In this document: in pieces, positions 33,894-41,838 of the stretch
How positions within the stretch are numbered: the first letter of the stretch is position 1
Layout of the letters: the number at the start of each line of letters is the position of its first letter
Assembly: GCF_016907235.1 (NCBI RefSeq)
Contig: NZ_JAFBBO010000001.1
Span: 1,116,001 to 1,180,000 of the forward strand
Source: Oerskovia jenensis
Lineage (GTDB): Bacteria > Actinomycetota > Actinomycetes > Actinomycetales > Cellulomonadaceae
Direction: 5' to 3'
Length of the DNA stretch: 64,000 bases
Notes under the pieces: generated by a model
Databases searched by the model: none
What the model saw: only the letters and a program-made list of their open reading frames with translations
What the model was told of the DNA's origin: nothing
Position numbers and translations under genes: made by a program

Positions 33894-34988
33894 ATGGACG
33901 ACGCCCCCCTCTTCCCCGTGCGCCTCCGCCCGAGGACCGTCGTGCTCCGTCGAGGACCCGGAGTGCTCCAGTACGGCACCGACGAGCGCTGGAGCGTGCA
34001 CCTGAGCGGTCTCGCCGACCACGAGGTCGCCTGGCTCCTCGACCACCACCGCTCGGGGCGGGCCCTCCTGCACGCGCCGCCTGCCCGGTTCGCCGTCACG
34101 CCCGTGCGACAACTGGAGATCGTGCGCCACCTCCACGAGGCGCTCCTCGTCGTCGGGCCGCCGGACGCAGAATCACCTCACGTCGTCGCGCCCGCCCACG
34201 GCGGAGCGGACGCTCCGACGCTGTCCCTCCTGCGGCCCGACGGGAGCGGACGGACGACCCTCGCCCACCGCGCCCGCGCGAGCGTCGGTGTCGAAGGGCT
34301 CGGGAGGCTGGGCCTGGGGATCGCGGTCGTGCTCGCCACCGCGGGCGTGGGCACGCTCCTGCTCGACGACGCCGCGCCGGTCCAGGCGACGGACGTCGGG
34401 CTCGGCGGCTACCGGTCACGGGACGTCGGGCGGGCGCGAGGAGAAGCAGCCGCGAGGATCCTGACGGACCTCGCCCCCGACGTGCGTGGCCACCTCGTCG
34501 AGGCCGCGCGATGGGTGTCGCCGCACGAGGGACGGCCCGACGTCGTCGTGGTCGTCGAGCACCGGGTGCTGCGCCCCGAGCGGTACGGACAGCTCACGGG
34601 CGACGGGACCGCGCACCTACCGGTCGTGGTGCGGGAAGCGGATGTGGTGGTCGGACCGTTCGTCCGGCCGGGAAGGACGCCGTGCGTCCGGTGCGTCGAG
34701 GGGCATCGCGCCGACCTCGACCCGCAGTGGCCGCAGCTCGCGGACCAGCTACGAGACCCTCAGCGGGAGGTCCTCGACGTCGAGGAGACCACGCTGGCAG
34801 CCGTCGGCGCGGCGATCGCCGCGAGCCAGGTGCTCGCGCACCTCGACGGGCTGACACCCCGCGCAGCCACGGCCTGCATCGAGATCGCTGTTCCCGATGC
34901 CGTGCCGAGGCTGCGCGAGGTGGTGAGCCACCCGCGATGCGGGTGCTCGGACCTGAGAGTCGCGGCGACCATGTCAGGCCGCCGATGA
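33894..34988 (+). CDS. ThiF/E1-like NAD(P)-binding protein (TOMM cyclodehydratase-like)
   Basis: The 364-residue protein resembles the ThiF-like part of azoline-forming (TOMM) cyclodehydratases. An N-terminal wHTH/leader-binding-like region (residues 1-110) is followed by a Rossmann-like core (GRLGLGIAVVLATAGVGTLLLDD), ADVVVGPFVRPGRTPCVRCVEGHRADLDPQWP with a paired-Cys motif, and a final pair of Cys in HPRCGCSDLR. No ATP-grasp or YcaO partner and no precursor peptide are adjacent. A lone version next to whiB7 appears in several actinobacteria as far as I recall, and its function is unknown. GAGGAGC precedes the ATG. It overlaps the whiB7 3' end by 15 bases. Confidence 0.82.
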   Translation: MDDAPLFPVRLRPRTVVLRRGPGVLQYGTDERWSVHLSGLADHEVAWLLDHHRSGRALLHAPPARFAVTPVRQLEIVRHLHEALLVVGPPDAESPHVVAPAHGGADAPTLSLLRPDGSGRTTLAHRARASVGVEGLGRLGLGIAVVLATAGVGTLLLDDAAPVQATDVGLGGYRSRDVGRARGEAAARILTDLAPDVRGHLVEAARWVSPHEGRPDVVVVVEHRVLRPERYGQLTGDGTAHLPVVVREADVVVGPFVRPGRTPCVRCVEGHRADLDPQWPQLADQLRDPQREVLDVEETTLAAVGAAIAASQVLAHLDGLTPRAATACIEIAVPDAVPRLREVVSHPRCGCSDLRVAATMSGRR

Positions 34989-35408
34989 CGCGGAGACGGA
35001 GTCCTGCGACTCGAGAGCGGCGGCACGCGCCGCCTCCTCCGCCTGGCGGGCGAGGACCTCGGCCTTGCTCGGCCGCCCACGCCCACGCTTGCGGGCGACG
35101 ACGGCTCCGTCGACGAAGACCTCGCCGCCCCAGACGCCCCAGGGCTCCTGGCGCTCGATCGCACCCGCCAGGCAACCGGCGACGAGCGGGCAGGCCTGGC
35201 ACAGCGCCTTGGCCTGCTCGACCTGCGTCGACTGCTCGGCGAACCAGAGCTCGGGGTCGTTCGTGCGGCAGGGCAGCAGACCGGCGAGGAGCCGGTCGAA
35301 CTCGGCCGCGTCCGAGGAACCGAGAGGGGTGGTGAGGGGTTGGTGGGGTGTCCAGGGGCCGGATCCGCCCTGGGCAGTGATGTTGTCGAGCAGCGCGGTG
35401 AGCCGCAC
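34974..35408 (-). CDS. whiB7: WhiB7-like iron-sulfur transcriptional regulator
   Basis: WhiB7 proteins bind sigma-70 region 4 and activate intrinsic antibiotic resistance genes. The 144-residue protein has the four cluster cysteines C47, C70, C73 and C79, the G(V/I)WGGE turn (GVWGGE, 91-96) and the AT-hook KRGRGRPSK (residues 107-115), which distinguishes WhiB7 from other WhiB proteins. The GTG at 35408 follows TGGAGGA. It sits downstream of uvrD2, the same position as in mycobacteria. Upstream lies a leader ORF and a terminator hairpin (35533-35563). The Ala-rich C-terminus after the AT-hook is longer than usual. Confidence 0.93.
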   Translation of the reverse strand: MRLTALLDNITAQGGSGPWTPHQPLTTPLGSSDAAEFDRLLAGLLPCRTNDPELWFAEQSTQVEQAKALCQACPLVAGCLAGAIERQEPWGVWGGEVFVDGAVVARKRGRGRPSKAEVLARQAEEAARAAALESQDSVSASSAA

Positions 35409-35532
35409 GATGTCCTCCAGTGATGTCCTGATCTGCGTGTGAACTTCTTTGTCACAGGACCCGCAGGTGGTCGTGGCGTCCGGGGATGGTGGACGGCTGA
35501 CCGGGAAGACGATCGCATTCGGAGAAACACGA

Positions 35533-35563
35533 AGGCCGCGGGTCCAGGTGGACTCCGCGGCCT
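35533..35563 (-). terminator. Attenuator hairpin in the whiB7 leader
   Basis: On the minus strand AGGCCGCGG(A)GTCC pairs with GGACCCGCGGCCT around a 4-base loop, with one bulged base, and is followed by the T-rich run TTCGTGTTTCT. It lies between the leader ORF stop (35583) and the whiB7 GTG (35408), so it would stop transcription before whiB7 unless antagonised. Confidence 0.8.
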
Positions 35564-35582
35564 GAGAAGGGTGCGTCGGTGA

Positions 35583-35708
35583 CTAGACCGGCGACGTCCT
35601 CAGTGCGGAGTCGGGAACGGGGCGGATGACGAGGGATCCGCCGCGCCGTGCGCGGTTGATCGGATCGGCCGACACATGTGTCGGGCTCGCCGTCAGGATC
35701 TGCTTCAC
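35583..35708 (-). CDS. 41-codon leader ORF of whiB7
   Basis: A GTG at 35708, preceded by GGGAGGTGG at a five-base distance, opens a 41-residue ORF beginning VKQILTASPTHVSADPINRA and ending SALRTSPV. Its stop is 19 bases before the attenuator hairpin. Uninterrupted translation would let the terminator form, while ribosome stalling inside the ORF could alter folding. whiB7 genes of mycobacteria and Streptomyces are known to be controlled by upstream ORFs with transcriptional attenuation, so the role is likely; this exact peptide is not one I recognise. A perfect 16-bp palindrome (35669-35684) lies within the ORF and could form a competing RNA hairpin. Confidence 0.75.
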   Translation of the reverse strand: MKQILTASPTHVSADPINRARRGGSLVIRPVPDSALRTSPV

Positions 35709-35776
35709 CAAGCCCACCTCCCATCTCCGTCGAACGCCCGCCTCTCGGCGCGCGTCTCTCCTACAAGGACTCCTGA

Positions 35777-35813
35777 ACCATATGCCGCCCTCGGAAGGAC
35801 GCACAACTTATTT
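35777..35813 (-). promoter_or_regulatory. Predicted whiB7 promoter
   Basis: On the minus strand a -35-like TTGTGC (35801-35806) and a -10-like TATGGT (35777-35782) are separated by 18 bases. Directly upstream of the -35 is the AT-rich AAATAAG (35807-35813). WhiB7 activates promoters with an AT-rich block just upstream of the -35, contacted by its AT-hook, so autoregulation is expected. The leader ORF starts about 70 bases downstream. Confidence 0.6.
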
Positions 35814-35872
35814 GACGAACTTCTTTCGACGAGTTTTCTCGAGCCCCGAAGAAGCCCGTGATCGCACCGGAA

Positions 35873-37894
35873 TCAGCCCGCGGAACGCGCCACGATGTCC
35901 AGCAGCGTCGCACCGTACTTCTCGATCTTGGCCGGCCCGATCCCGTTGATCCTCGCCAGGTCCGGCACCGAGGCGGGCCGGGTCTCGGCGATCGCCGCGA
36001 GCGTGCCGTCGACCAGGATCGTGAACGCCGGCTTGTCCGTCTCGTGCGCGACCGACATCCGCCACTCGCGGAGCTGCTCGAACAGCGCCTGGTCGTACTC
36101 GCCCGTGAGGTGGACCTTGTTCTGGTTCGCGCGGCTACGACGCGGGGAGCGCGACTGCTCGTCGTCGGGCCACAGGCCGTCGAGGAAGCGCGTCCGACGA
36201 CGCGACGCACGCCCACCAGGGTTGCGGGAGCGCCCGAACGACACCTGCAGGTGCTCACGCGCACGCGTGATGCCCACGTACAGCAGGCGACGCTCCTCGG
36301 CGACCGCCTCGTCGGTCTCCGCGAGCGAGATGGGCATGAGGCCCTCGCTCATGCCCGCGAGGAAGACCGCATCCCACTCCAGGCCCTTGGCGGCGTGCAA
36401 CGACGCGAGCGTGACCCCCTCGACCGTGGGCGCGTGCTGGGCCGAGGCGCGCTCGTCGAGCTCCGCGACGAACGAGACCACCGTGGGCGGTGCACCGTCC
36501 GGCGCGACGCGCGCGACGTCGTCGGCCAGGGCGACCAGGGCTTGCATGGACTCCCACCGTTCACGCGCCGCACCACGCGCCGACGGGGGCTCGTTCGCCC
36601 AGCCCGCCGTGATCAGGACGTCCCGGACCGTCTCCGGCATGGGGACCTGCGGGTCCGCGGACCGCGCCGCGCCGCGCAGCAGCACGATCGCGTCACGGAC
36701 CTCCTTGCGCTGGAAGAAACGCTCGCCCCCTCGGACGAGATAGGCGATGCCCGCGTCCGCGAGCGCCTGCTCGAAACCCTCCGACTGGGCGTTGGTGCGG
36801 TACAGGATCGCGATCTCGCTCGCTCGCGTCCCGGCAGCCAGGAGGCGACCGATCTGCGCGGCGATGCCCTTGGCCTCGGCCTCGTCGTCGTCGTACGCGA
36901 CGTACGCCACGGGTGGGCCGGACGGCCGCTGGGCGACGAGCTCGAGCGCCTGGTGCGCTCCCCCGCGACGCCCCGCTCGTGCCAGGAGCTGGTTCGCGAG
37001 CGTCACGACCTGGGGCGTGGACCGGTAGTCGCGGACGAGCCTGACGACCTGGGCGCCCGGGTACTTGGTGGGGAACGTGAGCAGGTGGTGGGGCGTGGCG
37101 CCCGTGAAGGAGTAGATCGTCTGCGACGGGTCGCCGACCACGCACAGCTCCTTGCGCCCGCCCAGCCACTGGTCGAGCACGAACTGCTGGAGCGGCGACA
37201 CGTCCTGGTACTCGTCGACCACGAAGTGGCGGTACTGGCGGCGCACCTCGTCGGCCATGGCTCCCTGCGAGGCCAGCATGTCGCCGAGCATGAGCAGGAC
37301 GTCCTCGAAGTCGATGACCGACCGCTCGGTCTTGACCTCCTCGTAGGAGGCGATGAGCCGCGCGACGGTCTGGTGGTCGTAGCCCGCGGGCGCCGGCCGG
37401 TCGATCGCCGCGCACGCCTTCACGTAGTCGTCGGCCGTGACGAGCGAGACCTTGGACCACTCGACCTCCGAGGACAGGTCGCGGACCGCGATCCGGTCCA
37501 CGCCGAGCCCGAGCCTGCGCGCCGCCTCCCCGACCACCGACGCCTTGTACTCGAGGATGCGCGGCGGGGCGCCACCCACGACCTTGGGCCAGAAGTAGCT
37601 GAGCTGTCGCAGCGCCGCCGCGTGGAAGGTCCGCGCCTGGACGCCCGTCGCGCCCAGCTCGCGCAGTCGCGTGCGCATCTCGCCCGCGGCACGGGCCGTG
37701 AACGTCACGGCCAGGACGCTCGTCGGCGTGTAGGCGCCCGTGCGCACCCCGTACGCGATCCGGTGCGTGATGGCGCGCGTCTTGCCCGTGCCCGCGCCCG
37801 CGAGCACGCAGACGGGACCGTGCAGCGCGAGGGCGACATCACGCTGGTCGGGGTCGAGGGCTTCGAGGATCTGGTCCGCTGACTCGTTCGGCAT
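35873..37894 (-). CDS. uvrD2: ATP-dependent DNA helicase UvrD2 (SF1A, HRDC-containing)
   Basis: The 673-residue helicase has all SF1 motifs: Walker A GAGTGKT (33-39), VTFTARAAGEMRTR (Ia), VDEYQDVSPLQQ (II), VGDPSQTIYSFTGA (III), VRDYRSTPQVV (IV), TLASLHAAKGLEWDAVFL (V) and RLLYVGITRAREHLQVS (VI), and a C-terminal HRDC domain (about 595-673, ending ARINGIGPAKIEKYGATLLDIV). HRDC is characteristic of UvrD2. In mycobacteria UvrD2 is essential and acts in DNA unwinding and repair. The ATG at 37894 is used. It is upstream of whiB7 in the conserved order. Confidence 0.95.
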   Translation of the reverse strand: MPNESADQILEALDPDQRDVALALHGPVCVLAGAGTGKTRAITHRIAYGVRTGAYTPTSVLAVTFTARAAGEMRTRLRELGATGVQARTFHAAALRQLSYFWPKVVGGAPPRILEYKASVVGEAARRLGLGVDRIAVRDLSSEVEWSKVSLVTADDYVKACAAIDRPAPAGYDHQTVARLIASYEEVKTERSVIDFEDVLLMLGDMLASQGAMADEVRRQYRHFVVDEYQDVSPLQQFVLDQWLGGRKELCVVGDPSQTIYSFTGATPHHLLTFPTKYPGAQVVRLVRDYRSTPQVVTLANQLLARAGRRGGAHQALELVAQRPSGPPVAYVAYDDDEAEAKGIAAQIGRLLAAGTRASEIAILYRTNAQSEGFEQALADAGIAYLVRGGERFFQRKEVRDAIVLLRGAARSADPQVPMPETVRDVLITAGWANEPPSARGAARERWESMQALVALADDVARVAPDGAPPTVVSFVAELDERASAQHAPTVEGVTLASLHAAKGLEWDAVFLAGMSEGLMPISLAETDEAVAEERRLLYVGITRAREHLQVSFGRSRNPGGRASRRRTRFLDGLWPDDEQSRSPRRSRANQNKVHLTGEYDQALFEQLREWRMSVAHETDKPAFTILVDGTLAAIAETRPASVPDLARINGIGPAKIEKYGATLLDIVARSAG

Positions 37895-38169
37895 CACGTC
37901 GATTCTCTCAGCCACCGCCGACAACGGGTGCCATTCTCCACAGGGTCGGATGCTCCTCTCGGGGCGGCGGGCGTGGCCGAGCCTGCTCGCGGGCGGTGTC
38001 CCGCCCAGGGGCGGACGACGCCAGGATCCCTGTCCGGCACCTGGCGTCACGCACCGGGAACAACCCGACCCGTGCGGACGTTCCCCACGACGACACCTCC
38101 CGGGTCTCGCACCCCGGGCCGGTCGTCGGCCCGCGCTCTCCGCCGGGTCCCGCGAACGAAGGAGCACCG

Positions 38170-38436
38170 ATGGCCACGGCCCCGACCACCCCCGACGCCG
38201 GATCGATCGTCATGTACTCGACGACCTGGTGCGGCTACTGCCGTCGCCTGAAGACCCAGCTCGACTCCGCGGGCATCGGGTACACCGAGGTGAACATCGA
38301 GGAGCACCCCGAGAGCGCGGCGTACGTCGAGCAGGTCAACGGGGGCAACCAGACGGTCCCGACCGTGGTCTTCCCGGACGGCACCGCGGCGACCAACCCG
38401 TCGCTCGCCCAGGTCAAGGAGCGCCTCGCGGTCTGA
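38170..38436 (+). CDS. Mycoredoxin-like glutaredoxin
   Basis: The 88-residue protein has the mycoredoxin/glutaredoxin fold: VMYSTTWCGYCRRLKTQL with the C21-GY-C24 redox pair, VNIEEHPESAAYVEQVNGG and the cis-Pro loop QTVPTVVFPDGT. Mycoredoxins reduce mycothiol mixed disulfides, replacing glutaredoxin in actinobacteria. AAGGAGC precedes the ATG. It is divergent from uvrD2, as Mrx1 is in mycobacteria, and followed by a terminator hairpin. Confidence 0.93.
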   Translation: MATAPTTPDAGSIVMYSTTWCGYCRRLKTQLDSAGIGYTEVNIEEHPESAAYVEQVNGGNQTVPTVVFPDGTAATNPSLAQVKERLAV

Positions 38437-38486
38437 CCTCCCCTCGCCCCTGACGGACCCCGCACGCACCGCGCGGCACGTCAGCG

Positions 38487-38520
38487 CAGAAGGCCCCGGA
38501 CCGGAGTCCGGGGCCTTCTG
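38487..38520. terminator. Terminator after the mycoredoxin gene
   Basis: A perfect 14-bp inverted repeat (38487-38500 with 38507-38520) and a 6-base loop, between the convergent mycoredoxin and DUF2776-like genes. Confidence 0.85.
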
Positions 38521-38579
38521 CCGTCCTCGGGCCGCGCTCCTCGTCCGACCCGCTCCAGCGCCCAGGTCGTGCCGAACGG

Positions 38580-39623
38580 CTACTTCGAGGTCCCCGCCTC
38601 GAGGATCGACACGATCGAGAAGAGCGTGAAGCAGACCGCACCGAGCCCCACCAGGACGTGCGCGCCGACGAAGAAGCCCGGCTCGGTCAGGGTCGCTTCG
38701 AAGAGGAACGCCGCGAAGAACAGGCACGCGAGCGCCGTGGCCACCGGGATGATGGGTATGCGGTTGGCGAGCGCGAAGACCTGGCGCCACACGAGCGCGA
38801 GCAGCAGCACCTTGGACAGGATGCTGAAGCAGATGAGACCCAGGCCGATCAGCACCGTGCCCGGGGCCAGGCGCGCCGGGTCGTCCGAGCTGAAGAGCAC
38901 CACGAGCCCCAGGGTCACGTTGATGGTCCCCATCGCGACGACCCACCACGCCCAGCGGTAGCGTTCGGCGTCGCCGAACTCGTTGCGGACCTGGCGCACG
39001 ATGCTCGCGACGAGCGCGACGAGTGCGGAACAGATGAGCGACAGGCCGACCATGACGTTGCCCGCGACCAGGGCCGCGTTGCCGCCGCGCGCGTAGAGCG
39101 TCGCCGCCACGACGAGACCGGCCACCGCGAACAGGGCGGGGATCGCGATCAGCAGGGTTCCCGTCCCGCGCGGGTAGGCGCCGTCCGGCGCGCCGCCTCC
39201 GACGGGAAGAGCCGCGCTCTTCTGGATGAGCACGAACTTGGTCGACGCCGTGGCCACGGTGCTCACGCACCCCGTGATGAACCCGATGCCGAGCACCACG
39301 TGCCCGGCCACGACGAACTGCGGCTCGTCGCCCCGGCCGATGATCGTGACGCCCCAGATCATGGTCGCGAGAGCCACCGCGTATCCGAGCACGGGCAGCG
39401 CGACGGCCCAGACGCGACCGTACCGGTGGACGAGCTGGCGGATGATCGTCGCGGCGGTCGTGAACAGCGCGATGCAGATCGCGGTCAGAGCCACGTTGAC
39501 GTGACCTGCGACGAAGTGGTTCGCGTCGTCACCGCCGGACAGGACGTAGAGCCCGAACGCGAGGCACACCGCCCCCATCACCAGCGGGATCGCACGGAAG
39601 AGAATGCTGATCGACGGGTTCAT
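38580..39623 (-). CDS. Multi-pass membrane protein, DUF2776-like
   Basis: The 347-residue protein has about ten transmembrane segments built as repeated pairs (ILFRAIPLVMGAVCLAFGLYVLSGG, then FVAGHVNVALTAICIALFTTAATIIRQLVHRYG), matching the DUF2776 pattern of internal repeats with a conserved GHV segment (GHVNVAL, GHVVLGIG). It is an integral membrane protein of unknown function. The ATG at 39623 has GAGGAG five bases upstream; the GTG at 39629 is too close to it. It is not obviously linked to the neighbouring repair genes. Confidence 0.82.
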   Translation of the reverse strand: MNPSISILFRAIPLVMGAVCLAFGLYVLSGGDDANHFVAGHVNVALTAICIALFTTAATIIRQLVHRYGRVWAVALPVLGYAVALATMIWGVTIIGRGDEPQFVVAGHVVLGIGFITGCVSTVATASTKFVLIQKSAALPVGGGAPDGAYPRGTGTLLIAIPALFAVAGLVVAATLYARGGNAALVAGNVMVGLSLICSALVALVASIVRQVRNEFGDAERYRWAWWVVAMGTINVTLGLVVLFSSDDPARLAPGTVLIGLGLICFSILSKVLLLALVWRQVFALANRIPIIPVATALACLFFAAFLFEATLTEPGFFVGAHVLVGLGAVCFTLFSIVSILEAGTSK

Positions 39624-39716
39624 GCTCACTCCTCAGGGTGGACGAGCCGGTGCGTCCACCGTAGGCAGGGCATCGAGGATCGGCCCGTCGAGCACCCTGG
39701 ACGGGCCCGCGGTCGC

Positions 39717-40751
39717 TCACTCCCCCGTGAGCGGACCGCCGAACCACTCCTCGATGAGCGCCCGAGCGATCGACGAACGGCTCGGCAGCCTCACGTCCCC
39801 GCTCTCCGTCGCCTCGGCGAGCTGCTCCCGGGTGAACCAGCGCGCGTCGGTGACCTCCTCGCCGTCGGGCCGGACGTCCGTCGTGAGCGCCGTGGCCGTG
39901 AAGCCCAGCATGAGCGAGGCCGGGAACGGCCACGGCTGGCTCGCGCGGTAGACGACCTCCCCGACCGTGACGCCGACCTCCTCGGCGACCTCGCGCCGCA
40001 CGGCCTGCTCGAGCCCCTCACCCGGCTCGACGTAGCCCGCGAGCGTCGAGAAGCGGCCCTCCGGCCAGTGCGCCGCGTGGCCCAGCAGGAGCCGGTCCTC
40101 GCCCGGTCCCGCGCCCGGGTCGACGACGGCCATGATGACCGCCGGGTCGGTGCGCGGATAGTGCTCGACGTCCTGTGCGACGCAACGCCGCACCCAGCCC
40201 GCCGCGACGGGCACGGTCGGCTCGCCGCAGCGCGGGCAGCGCTCGTTGGCCGCGTGCCAGGCCGCGAGCGCGACGGCCTCGGTCGCCAGGCCCGTGTCGC
40301 GCGGTCCCAGGCGCGAGGCGAGCTCGCGCAGCCCCGCCCACTCGTGCGCACGCACCAGGACCGACAGCGGCCCCTTGGGGTCCACGCCCTCGATGTCGAG
40401 GTCGAGGTCGTCGGCGTCGTCGGGCAGGAGGAGAGCCAGGAAGGACGTGCCCGACGGCGCATCCTCGCCCAGGAAGACCCAGCGCGGCGTGTTGCCGTGG
40501 TCGCCCGAGGCCGCGTGCGGCTCGGGGACGGCCGCGACCTCCTGCGGCGTCGCGAGCGCGAGGCCCTCCGTGCCCGTCGCGAGGCGACCGCGGTGCAGCA
40601 GCACCACGCGCGTCGACGGGTCGGCGCGGAGCGTCGCGACCAGGCCCTCCTCGGTCCGGCGGTGCGCCGCACGGTCGAGCATCGAGTGCGCGAGCGGGAG
40701 GTGCGCGGCGAAAGGGCTGGGAGAGGCGGCGGGCGAGGTCTGGTCGGTCAC
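39717..40751 (-). CDS. nudC: NAD(H) pyrophosphatase / NAD-cap decapping hydrolase NudC
   Basis: NudC cleaves NADH to NMNH and AMP and removes NAD caps from RNA. The 344-residue protein has an N-terminal domain, a zinc ribbon start C172-PR-C175, C190, then the Nudix box GYVEPGEGLEQAVRREVAEEVG, and the diagnostic SQPWPFPASLMLGF. The fourth zinc Cys (two residues after C190 plus one) is replaced by Gln193, a change I recall in other actinobacterial NudC. The GTG at 40751 is the likeliest start. Divergent from the phosphotransferase gene, it lies between the mycoredoxin and adn genes as in mycobacteria. Confidence 0.94.
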   Translation of the reverse strand: MTDQTSPAASPSPFAAHLPLAHSMLDRAAHRRTEEGLVATLRADPSTRVVLLHRGRLATGTEGLALATPQEVAAVPEPHAASGDHGNTPRWVFLGEDAPSGTSFLALLLPDDADDLDLDIEGVDPKGPLSVLVRAHEWAGLRELASRLGPRDTGLATEAVALAAWHAANERCPRCGEPTVPVAAGWVRRCVAQDVEHYPRTDPAVIMAVVDPGAGPGEDRLLLGHAAHWPEGRFSTLAGYVEPGEGLEQAVRREVAEEVGVTVGEVVYRASQPWPFPASLMLGFTATALTTDVRPDGEEVTDARWFTREQLAEATESGDVRLPSRSSIARALIEEWFGGPLTGE

Positions 40752-40860
40752 CTGTCGACCGTAGGTCACGCGGAGCCGGCACGGCACCCGGCGGGTCCGC
40801 GTGGTGGACACGCTCCGGTCCGGGTGACGCCGCCCGCCCCGCACCGACTACCGTGGACGC

Positions 40861-41781
40861 GTGCCACGCTCACCGCTCAACCTCGCCGCACTCGCGACCG
40901 CGGCCGTCCCCGGCCTCGACGTCCGGTCCGTGCGACCGTCCGAAGCAACGGGCGACGACGACGTCGCGATCGTCACCGACAGCGGCGGCCAGGAGTGGGT
41001 CGTCCGAGCACCGCGGACCCTCGCGGCCGGCGCAGCCCTCGAAGCCGAGACCGCGCTCCTGGACTCGCTGCGCCACTACGTGACGACGGGCGTCCTGTCG
41101 TTCACCGTGCCCGACGTCCTGGGCTATGCGCTGCTGCCCGAGGGCGGGCGCGCCGTCGTGCACCACCGCTACGGCGGGGTGCCGCTCGACCTCGACACCC
41201 TGCGTCCCGGCCCCGGGCTCGCCGCCGACCTGGGTCGCGTGCTCGCCGCGGTGCACGAGCTCCCGCACTCGGTCGTCGAGAACGCGGGCCTGCCCGTCTA
41301 CACGGCCGCCGAGTACCGCGACCGGCGCCTCGCCGAGGTCGACGAGGCCGCCAAGACCGGCCGGGTGCCCGCCCGGCTCCTGCGCCGCTGGGAGGCCGCA
41401 CTCGAGGACGTGTCGCTGTGGAAGTACCAGCCCGTCGTCGTGCACGGCGACCTGGGCACCGAGCAGGTGCTCGTCGCGCGCGGGCGCGTCGTGGCCATCA
41501 CCGACTGGGCCGAGGCGCGCGTCGCGGACCCGGCCGACGACCTCGCGTGGCTGCTCGTCGCGGCGCCTCCCGAGGCGATCGACTCGATCATGGAGGCGTA
41601 CCAGCTCCGCCGCACCGAGCTCACCGACCCGCACCTGACCGACCGGGCGCTGCTCGCGGGCGAGCTGGCGCTGGCCCGCTGGCTGCTGCACGGCGTGCGG
41701 CACCGGCTCCAGGACGTGATCGACGACGCCGTCGACATGCTGATCGACCTCGACGAGGTGACGAGCGGGAACGAGGGGTAG
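40861..41781 (+). CDS. Aminoglycoside/macrolide phosphotransferase-family protein
   Basis: The 306-residue protein has the APH kinase-like layout: VRAPRT and an ATP-binding N-lobe, the catalytic loop VVVHGDLGTEQVLV, and the metal-binding ITDWAEARVADPADDLAWL, ending in GELALARWLLHGVRHRL. It most resembles macrolide 2'-phosphotransferase-type proteins, but substrates of chromosomal relatives are often unknown. The GTG at 40861 follows a TACCGT box by six bases, so a leaderless message is likely. It is divergent from nudC. A resistance role is possible but unproven. Confidence 0.88.
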   Translation: MPRSPLNLAALATAAVPGLDVRSVRPSEATGDDDVAIVTDSGGQEWVVRAPRTLAAGAALEAETALLDSLRHYVTTGVLSFTVPDVLGYALLPEGGRAVVHHRYGGVPLDLDTLRPGPGLAADLGRVLAAVHELPHSVVENAGLPVYTAAEYRDRRLAEVDEAAKTGRVPARLLRRWEAALEDVSLWKYQPVVVHGDLGTEQVLVARGRVVAITDWAEARVADPADDLAWLLVAAPPEAIDSIMEAYQLRRTELTDPHLTDRALLAGELALARWLLHGVRHRLQDVIDDAVDMLIDLDEVTSGNEG

Positions 41782-41838
41782 GAAGCGGCGTCCGACCGTG
41801 GCACGAATCGCACAACCACCCCGATCTACGGTGGCGCC

